Assembly: GCA_023228325.1 (NCBI GenBank)
Contig: JALOBK010000015.1
Location: 1-7,224, forward strand
Origin: a bacterium
GTDB lineage: Bacteria > Auribacterota > UBA6266
Length of the DNA stretch: 7,224 bases
Direction of reading: 5' to 3'
Position numbers and translations under genes: made by a program. The number at the start of each line of letters is the position of its first letter. Position 1 is the first letter of the stretch. The notes beneath the pieces are model-generated. The model saw only the letters and a program-made list of their open reading frames with translations, ran no database searches and was not told where the DNA came from. Shown piece by piece: positions 1 through 4,639 of the stretch.

Positions 1-450
1 TACTGCTTTGTCTGTCGAAACTCCAACAACAGTCTCGATAGGATAATTATTCTCTTTAATAGCAGTTACAATATTTTGCGCCCCGATAATATTTGTTTGC
101 GTTGCCTCGAACGGAACATATTCACACGAGGGAACTTGTTTTAAAGCTGCGGCATTGATAACAATATCGGCATCACGTAATACAGAACAGACTGAATGAT
201 AATCTCTGATATCACCAATACGAAACTGTACTCTGTTTTTGAATCCGTGGTAAATGATTTCGTCTGTGGCTAAAATCCCATTTTCATAAGCAGTCCTCAT
301 ATCATATTGCTTTGCTTCATCCCTAGAAAATATGATGATTTTTTTAGGAATACCTTTATGTTCAGTAAGAATTCTACGAACTAATACTTGTCCTAGTGAG
401 CCTGTACCGCCTGTTATTACAATTGTTTTGTCTTGAAATATTTCTCTCAT
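1..450 (-). CDS. CapD/FlaA1/PseB-type nucleotide-sugar 4,6-dehydratase (extended SDR), C-terminus missing
   Basis: The N-terminal 150 residues are present and the gene runs off the left edge. Seen: a Rossmann NAD(P)-binding motif TGGTGSLG at residues 13-20, SRDEAKQ at about 44-50, IGD at 87-89 (the acidic residue expected to contact the cofactor base), NAAALKQVP at about 109-117 and GVSTDKAV at 143-150. Known: in the polysaccharide-biosynthesis SDR family (FlaA1/PseB, CapD, WbjB) the Asp-Lys pair after Ser-Thr belongs to the active site, which dehydrates UDP-N-acetylhexosamine to a 4-keto-6-deoxy sugar. Inferred: cytosolic first step towards an unusual deoxy-amino sugar for this locus's glycan. 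Residues of about 65-85 between SRDEAKQ and IGD look longer than in H. pylori PseB as I remember it, so I give no pseB symbol. The start is ATG with a strong AGGAGAG site 5 bases upstream, and it overlaps the preceding stop by 4 bases (ATGA). GC is 36% by hand count (163 of 450). Confidence 0.9.
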   Translation of the reverse strand, partial: MREIFQDKTIVITGGTGSLGQVLVRRILTEHKGIPKKIIIFSRDEAKQYDMRTAYENGILATDEIIYHGFKNRVQFRIGDIRDYHSVCSVLRDADIVINAAALKQVPSCEYVPFEATQTNIIGAQNIVTAIKENNYPIETVVGVSTDKAV

Positions 451-1550
451 ATTTTCTCTCCTACTAAAATAATTCTATTTTGGGTTATATCCACTCTATG
501 CGACTTTATTTTTTTTATAATATTAAAACATTTACTAACTAAAGGCATTTGTGATTTTTCTATTTCAAAAATTGCCGTTTTGACATTCAGATTCATCAAA
601 GTCAATAAAGGGTCTTTGGTATGATGTAACATATTCAATACCAAAGCCACATCTCCTACAGGTGTTGGATTTCCTGCTTCCCATTGTAAAAATTCAACAT
701 TACTAGGCATTATTTTTTTAATTATATTGGCAGTATCTAAAACACGAACATCATTATCCAACCCTATCACTTTTTTCGCCCCAAGTTGTTCACAAATAAA
801 TGAAAAATATCCATGAAAACACCCGACATCTATCACAGTTTTATTTTTCCAATTTTTATCTGTTTCTATTATCCCTTTGATATTATCCCATGTTTTCCAT
901 GATTTAGAATATCCTTCGAATCCAATACATTGAATATCTTGATACCATTTATCATAAGGCATCATATCGATATAATCTTTCAAAATCGTTTGTTTTTTCT
1001 CCAATAATTCTTGTATTTTTGGGAGTAGTCCCTCTCGTATTGTTTCAAATTCTTTTTGATTTAGAACTTTATTCGAACTTGAATCATAATATATTATATC
1101 ATACATTGTATCAAGTTTGGTAGTATATTCATGTATCCAAGCATTATAATAATCATAATCATACCCCAATTTCATTTTTTCTTTACTATAATAAGGTTTA
1201 CTGATAACATTTTTTAACCATTGTTTTAGGTCAGACATTATAACACAAATAATTTGTGTGTCTTTTTGATTGATTGTATAAAATTTATTGAAATTGGAAT
1301 AATCGTAATGATAAAGTGGATTGCCTTGTGATTTATCTTCCACCAAGGTACGGGGGATAGCATCTACCACAAAAGATGATGGCAGACTATCTAAAAAATT
1401 TTCTGCTATATGAAAGGCATTTTTTTCATAAACCCATTGAGATTCAAAATCTATATAGGATATATTTTGTTCTTCCATAATCTTTTTTGCCATATAACTT
1501 TTTCCTGCTGCTGTGATGCCTGTTATAAAAATTTTTCTTTTATTTATCAT
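447..1550 (-). CDS. Fusion of adenylate-kinase-like P-loop domain and CmoB-like SAM methyltransferase
   Basis: 367 residues from the ATG at 1550. Residues 1 to about 175 form a P-loop NTPase: Walker A GITAAGKS at 11-18 and VVDAIPRT at 61-68, which resembles the DGFPRT motif of adenylate kinases, whose Arg holds the phosphate acceptor. The Arg-rich lid of true adenylate kinases is not evident, so the phosphate acceptor is unknown. Residues from about 197 to 367 form a class I SAM methyltransferase: WYQDI at 202-206, motif I VIDVGCFHGYFSF at 239-251, GLDND at 263-267 (ribose-binding acidic residue) and DVALVLNMLHH at 300-310. WYxxI and LNxLHH recall the CmoB/DUF1698 group, but the locus argues for a sugar or glycan substrate rather than tRNA. 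A TTG at 1574 would add 8 residues. I prefer the ATG because it makes a 4-base ATGA overlap with the upstream gene, the same junction used elsewhere here. No clear Shine-Dalgarno precedes it, so translational coupling is likely. Its 3' end overlaps the SDR start by 4 bases. Confidence 0.87.
   Translation of the reverse strand: MINKRKIFITGITAAGKSYMAKKIMEEQNISYIDFESQWVYEKNAFHIAENFLDSLPSSFVVDAIPRTLVEDKSQGNPLYHYDYSNFNKFYTINQKDTQIICVIMSDLKQWLKNVISKPYYSKEKMKLGYDYDYYNAWIHEYTTKLDTMYDIIYYDSSSNKVLNQKEFETIREGLLPKIQELLEKKQTILKDYIDMMPYDKWYQDIQCIGFEGYSKSWKTWDNIKGIIETDKNWKNKTVIDVGCFHGYFSFICEQLGAKKVIGLDNDVRVLDTANIIKKIMPSNVEFLQWEAGNPTPVGDVALVLNMLHHTKDPLLTLMNLNVKTAIFEIEKSQMPLVSKCFNIIKKIKSHRVDITQNRIILVGEKI
456..462 (-). 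promoter_or_regulatory. Shine-Dalgarno site of the SDR gene
   Basis: On the minus strand this reads AGGAGAG, 5 bases before the ATG at 450-448. It lies inside the last codons of the upstream P-loop/methyltransferase gene. It is the best ribosome binding site in the window and fixes the SDR start. It also suggests that this gene is translated more strongly, or more independently, than the others in the operon. Confidence 0.75.
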
Positions 1551-2464
1551 GCGAAATCTGTACAATTTTGACAATATAAATTTTTTCCTTCCATGATTGA
1601 CTTTCGTAATATATTGTATTTTTCACCATTCCATATTTCATCAAAAGATTGCTCGTTAATATTTCCTGTGATATATGAAACCAAAAAACAACAAGGAGAA
1701 ACATCACCGTTGGCGGCTATGCAAGTCATAGTCCACGGAGCACGACATTTTGATATTGGTGCTTTAGTCAATATGTTTTTAACTGCTTCCTGTTTGGATG
1801 GTAAAAACATCCCCTCTATTTTGATATTGTATTTTTTGGCTAAATCATGAGCCTTTTGTAAATACTCCATTTCTTCTTCATTATATAAAAGGTCTATACC
1901 ATCTTCATATGTCATAAAATGAACAGGAGCCAATATCCTAACAATTTTTATTCCATGCTCATGAGCAAATTCGATAAAGTCGGGCATTTCTTTATAATTG
2001 AGCCGATTGGCAACCATAGAAATACTTAGGCGGTCAGGGTGTATTTTTTGTATGAGATTTCTAAAATTAGATAAAGTGTTTTCTAAATTTCCGTTCACTC
2101 CTGACAATATTTTATATGTTTCCGAATTGAGCGAATTGATAGAAAAATTTATGGCGGCAATCGATGCTCCTTCCAAAACTTTTTGTTTTTCAATTGTCAT
2201 CCCTTCCCCATTGGTGCTGATATTGAACTTGAATTTTTTCTCTTTCATAAGTTCAATAATCTTTTCATAATCAGGATGGAGTGTAAATTCTCCATATCCT
2301 GTCAAATCAACGATGTTGATATTTTCAAAAAGGGATAATGCTCTCTGCATAGCATCAAACTTGATGCTTATTTTTGGTTGTTTACTATTATTACAAAAAA
2401 TACATTTGTATTGGCAGATAGTTCCTGTACCTATTAGAATTGTTGTGGGTAAATGTGTGTTCAT
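1547..2464 (-). CDS. Radical SAM protein with SPASM/twitch-like C-terminus (second of tandem pair)
   Basis: 305 residues. The radical SAM motif CxxxCxxC is at C17, C21 and C24 (CQYKCIFC) and binds the [4Fe-4S] cluster that cleaves S-adenosylmethionine. TGYGE at 55-59 stands where many relatives have GGEP, and STNGE at 83-87 is a typical barrel motif. The C-terminal part has C240 (CRAPW), C258-C259 (SPCCF), GN at 267-268, EIWN at 276-279, C298 and C301 (CQNC). This is the usual SPASM/twitch layout for an auxiliary Fe-S cluster. Known: SPASM radical SAM enzymes modify peptides or small molecules and also occur in surface-sugar loci. The substrate here is unknown; a glycan or nucleotide-sugar substrate is inferred only from context. 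It is clearly related to the adjacent upstream gene over its whole length. The ATG overlaps that gene's TAA by one base (TAATG), with a weak GGAA 8 bases upstream. Confidence 0.92.
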   Translation of the reverse strand: MNTHLPTTILIGTGTICQYKCIFCNNSKQPKISIKFDAMQRALSLFENINIVDLTGYGEFTLHPDYEKIIELMKEKKFKFNISTNGEGMTIEKQKVLEGASIAAINFSINSLNSETYKILSGVNGNLENTLSNFRNLIQKIHPDRLSISMVANRLNYKEMPDFIEFAHEHGIKIVRILAPVHFMTYEDGIDLLYNEEEMEYLQKAHDLAKKYNIKIEGMFLPSKQEAVKNILTKAPISKCRAPWTMTCIAANGDVSPCCFLVSYITGNINEQSFDEIWNGEKYNILRKSIMEGKNLYCQNCTDFA

Positions 2465-3372
2465 TATTCAAATTCCGTACAATTTTTACAGTATGTATTC
2501 TGCCCATCCATAATGGCTTGGCGAAGTATCTGTATTTTTTTACTGTTCCATATATCTACAAAGGGCGTTTCCGTAATATTTCCCACAACATAATGAGATA
2601 AATAACAGCAAGGCACAACTGTATTTCCCGTTATGAAAGTGGCTATCCAAGGCATTTTACATTCTACAATAGGTTTCTTTTTATATATCGTTGTTTCTGT
2701 TTTATGAGGTTGCATTCCTGTTACGGAAACTTTCAATTGTTTAGCCAAATCGTAAGCCTTGATGAGATAATCCTTTTCTTCTTGATTATTCAATAAGGAA
2801 AATTCATCGCTATAAGAAATATTATTGACGGGTGGGATAAACTTGACCATATCCAATTCCAAATCATGAGCAAGTTGGATAAAATCAGGTAGTTCTTTAT
2901 AGTTCATTCTATTGACTACCATAGATATCGTGATGGAATAAGTTCTTGGTTTTTTGGAAAACTCTTTCAAATTTTCCATAACTTTTTTCAAATTGCCTTT
3001 ATTCCCTGATAGAAAATAATGGATTTGTGGATTCAATGAGTTTAGAGATAAATTGATACCCTTCAGTAAAGATTCTCTCAATATCATCTGTTTATCTGAT
3101 GTCAATGCTTCACCATTTGTACTAAAGACAAATGGAAATTTTTTCTCTTTAGTGAATTGGATTACTTTTTCAAATTCGGGGTGTAATAGCAGTTCCCCGT
3201 ATCCACCAATACTGATAAAATCCAAACTATCGAAATCCTTCAAAATGTTTTTTATGGTTTCCGCACTCAAAGTAAACTTATCAATTACCCCTCTAGGATT
3301 GTTGCAAAATATACAGGCGTATTGACAAATAGTGCTTGTGCAAAGATGAACACTTTTAGGATATGCTATCAT
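2464..3372 (-). CDS. Radical SAM protein with SPASM/twitch-like C-terminus (first of tandem pair)
   Basis: 302 residues. CxxxCxxC is at C16, C20 and C23 (CQYACIFC), with a further Cys at 11. GGYGE at 56-60 and STNGE at 84-88 match the paralogue downstream. The C-terminal cysteines C238 (CKMPW), C255-C256 (VPCCY), C295 and C298 (CKNC), with GN at 264-265 and DIWN at 273-276, form a SPASM/twitch-like auxiliary cluster site. Shared blocks with the next gene include NRMNYKELPDFI against NRLNYKEMPDFI and YCKNCTEFE against YCQNCTDFA at the very end. Tandem duplication followed by divergence is the simplest reading. Function: SAM-dependent radical chemistry, probably cytosolic, on an unidentified substrate. 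The start is ATG in a 4-base ATGA overlap with the upstream methyltransferase. The stretch before it is A/T-rich with no Shine-Dalgarno, so translation probably depends on coupling. Confidence 0.92.
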   Translation of the reverse strand: MIAYPKSVHLCTSTICQYACIFCNNPRGVIDKFTLSAETIKNILKDFDSLDFISIGGYGELLLHPEFEKVIQFTKEKKFPFVFSTNGEALTSDKQMILRESLLKGINLSLNSLNPQIHYFLSGNKGNLKKVMENLKEFSKKPRTYSITISMVVNRMNYKELPDFIQLAHDLELDMVKFIPPVNNISYSDEFSLLNNQEEKDYLIKAYDLAKQLKVSVTGMQPHKTETTIYKKKPIVECKMPWIATFITGNTVVPCCYLSHYVVGNITETPFVDIWNSKKIQILRQAIMDGQNTYCKNCTEFE

Positions 3373-3902
3373 ATTTTTTTAAAACAAAATAACCCATCGA
3401 TATCTGTTTCGGCTCTTCCATTTCTCCAATAATGAGGGAAACGAATCATTTCATATTCTCGTAAACTGAATAATGCAGGAGTTAATAAAGACCGATGCAC
3501 ATTTCCTGTATTTTCAGGATATGGATTATCGCTTATTGTTTTTTCCATTGGCAACCAAAATACAGTTGCCTTTCTACTGAATTGCTCACACATTTCAATT
3601 ATTTGCGGAATTTGTTCACTCTTAAAATGCTCCAAAATATCGAATCCAAAAACTAAATCGAAAGAACGGTCTAAAAATAAATTTTTTAATTTTAAAATAT
3701 CATATTTTATTGGAATAATTTGAGGGTATTTTAATTCGGCAATTTCCAAATCAGGGATATATGTATCGATACCTATTTTAGATGGTATATCTAGACTAGC
3801 CAAAATACCACCCGTCCCACATCCAATTTCTAATGCCGTCTGCGGTTTAATTTTACTCAAAAATAAAGAAAAAATTTCGATTACACTTACTGTTTGCAAC
3901 AT
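3369..3902 (-). CDS. Small class I SAM-dependent methyltransferase
   Basis: 177 residues, short for the fold but apparently complete. Motif I is LEIGCGTGG at 24-32, the acidic residue after strand 2 is in IGID at 43-46, and motif IV with its following helix is FDLVFGFDILEH at 81-92. H136 lies in NVHRS after strand 5, a position that often shapes the substrate pocket in Methyltransf_11/23-type enzymes. The protein starts almost directly at the SAM-binding core, so it lacks the N-terminal cap helices of larger relatives. The target cannot be named; O- or N-methylation of a sugar or small acceptor in this glycan locus is inferred. The start is an ATG 2 bases after the stop of the GT2 gene, with a GGAG Shine-Dalgarno 7 bases upstream inside that gene. 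Its stop overlaps the first radical SAM gene (ATGA). Confidence 0.9.
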   Translation of the reverse strand: MLQTVSVIEIFSLFLSKIKPQTALEIGCGTGGILASLDIPSKIGIDTYIPDLEIAELKYPQIIPIKYDILKLKNLFLDRSFDLVFGFDILEHFKSEQIPQIIEMCEQFSRKATVFWLPMEKTISDNPYPENTGNVHRSLLTPALFSLREYEMIRFPHYWRNGRAETDIDGLFCFKKI

Positions 3903-3904
3903 GA

Positions 3905-4639
3905 TTATACTCCATACAAATCAGGTCGTCTTTTTTTAGCATTATCTATTGCCATATACATGAATTTATCTCCTGCTTGACCTGATTGTAATTTTTTCGT
4001 CATATTTTCATTATGTTGGCGATACCAACCTAATATTTCTGGAACATGAGCAAATTTACCAACTTCTTGCATTCGTAAAAACATATCATAATCTTCATTA
4101 GGTTCTGATTGAAAAGAGCCGCATTTGGTTCTTAATTCTCTACGCCATAACCAACATATACCAAAATAAAAATTGTGTAATGATTTTTTAATATCCCAAG
4201 TTTGGTCTATATCTAAAATATTGGTTAAGTCTTTTCTTTCTTTTTCTACAAGCCCTGTTTCGTCCATGAATCCCACATGATTATTACTGTAAACCAAATC
4301 AATATCTAGATGGTCATAAAGATGATGAATGAGTGTTTTTAAACAATTAGGGTACATGATATTATCAGAAGCAAACCATGTTTCAAACCTACCAATGGCT
4401 TCAACAAATCCTCTATTTAGAGCTGAGCCTGTACCACCGTTTTCTTTTACTCGACAAATAATTCTATCATCTTTATTTTGTCTTTTTTCTACTATCTTTT
4501 TTGTTTCCTCATCTTCACCATCAACAACAATTATCAATTCCCAATTCTCAAAATTTTGTGAGATTATGCTTTCGATAGTATTATCGATATATTTACTCTG
4601 TTTAAATGTTGGCATAACTATAGAAATTTCAGGAATCAT
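3905..4639 (-). CDS. GT2 family glycosyltransferase, free-standing paralogue of the upstream GT2 module
   Basis: 244 residues, a GT-A fold domain with almost nothing added. Residues 4-11 (EISIVMPT) and 34-42 (ELIIVVDGE) form the nucleotide-binding start. GGTGSALNRGF is at 68-78. The usual metal-binding Asp-x-Asp/DDD position reads ASDN at 90-93. EPNEDYDMFLRM at 179-190 carries the acidic residues normally used as catalytic base. WYRQHNENMTKK at 205-216 closes the domain. Known: GT2 enzymes transfer a sugar from a nucleotide-sugar donor, mostly in the cytosol or at the inner membrane face. No membrane segment or signal peptide is seen. Donor and acceptor are unknown. The protein aligns along its whole length with residues 88-300 of the upstream multi-module protein, which marks a duplication. 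The ATG overlaps that gene's TGA by 4 bases, with GAGG 10 bases upstream. Confidence 0.92.
   Translation of the reverse strand: MIPEISIVMPTFKQSKYIDNTIESIISQNFENWELIIVVDGEDEETKKIVEKRQNKDDRIICRVKENGGTGSALNRGFVEAIGRFETWFASDNIMYPNCLKTLIHHLYDHLDIDLVYSNNHVGFMDETGLVEKERKDLTNILDIDQTWDIKKSLHNFYFGICWLWRRELRTKCGSFQSEPNEDYDMFLRMQEVGKFAHVPEILGWYRQHNENMTKKLQSGQAGDKFMYMAIDNAKKRRPDLYGV
3910..3913 (-). promoter_or_regulatory. Shine-Dalgarno site of the small methyltransferase gene
   Basis: On the minus strand this reads GGAG, 7 bases before the ATG at 3902-3900. It is embedded in the last codons (Tyr-Gly-Val-stop) of the upstream GT2 gene. It supports the chosen start, the only one in the window that does not overlap the previous gene. 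Confidence 0.55.
4526..4546 (-). repeat. Copy A of a 21-base exact direct repeat in the two GT2 domains
   Basis: These 21 bases are identical to 6847-6867, in the same reading frame and the same domain position (around the NWELIIV strand of the GT2 fold). It is a remnant of the GT2 duplication, or of later conversion between copies, and not a mobile-element end. Confidence 0.7.

Noticed and set aside
1..450. Naming the SDR pseB or legB and the locus a pseudaminic/legionaminic acid pathway
   Set aside because: Only the N-terminal half is visible, no aminotransferase, NeuB-like synthase or CMP transferase is present, and the region at about residues 65-85 does not match PseB as I recall it.
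433..624. Plus-strand frame of 63 codons with a hydrophobic, membrane-like peptide
   Set aside because: It lies wholly antisense to the SDR start and the well-supported P-loop/methyltransferase gene; the hydrophobicity comes from AT-rich complementary codons.
447..1074. Calling the methyltransferase half cmoB (tRNA uridine modification)
   Set aside because: The resemblance is limited to WYxxI and LNxLHH type motifs, and the P-loop fusion and glycan neighbours point to another substrate.
1551..1574. Upstream TTG start adding eight residues to the P-loop/methyltransferase protein
   Set aside because: The extra residues are only the out-of-frame reading of the radical SAM gene's conserved YCQNCTDF end, and the ATG at 1550 gives the same ATGA junction as other genes here.
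1593..3325. Four plus-strand frames of 66-90 codons opposite the radical SAM genes
   Set aside because: They are shadows of the two radical SAM genes, whose cysteine motifs leave no doubt about the coding strand; none resembles a known protein.
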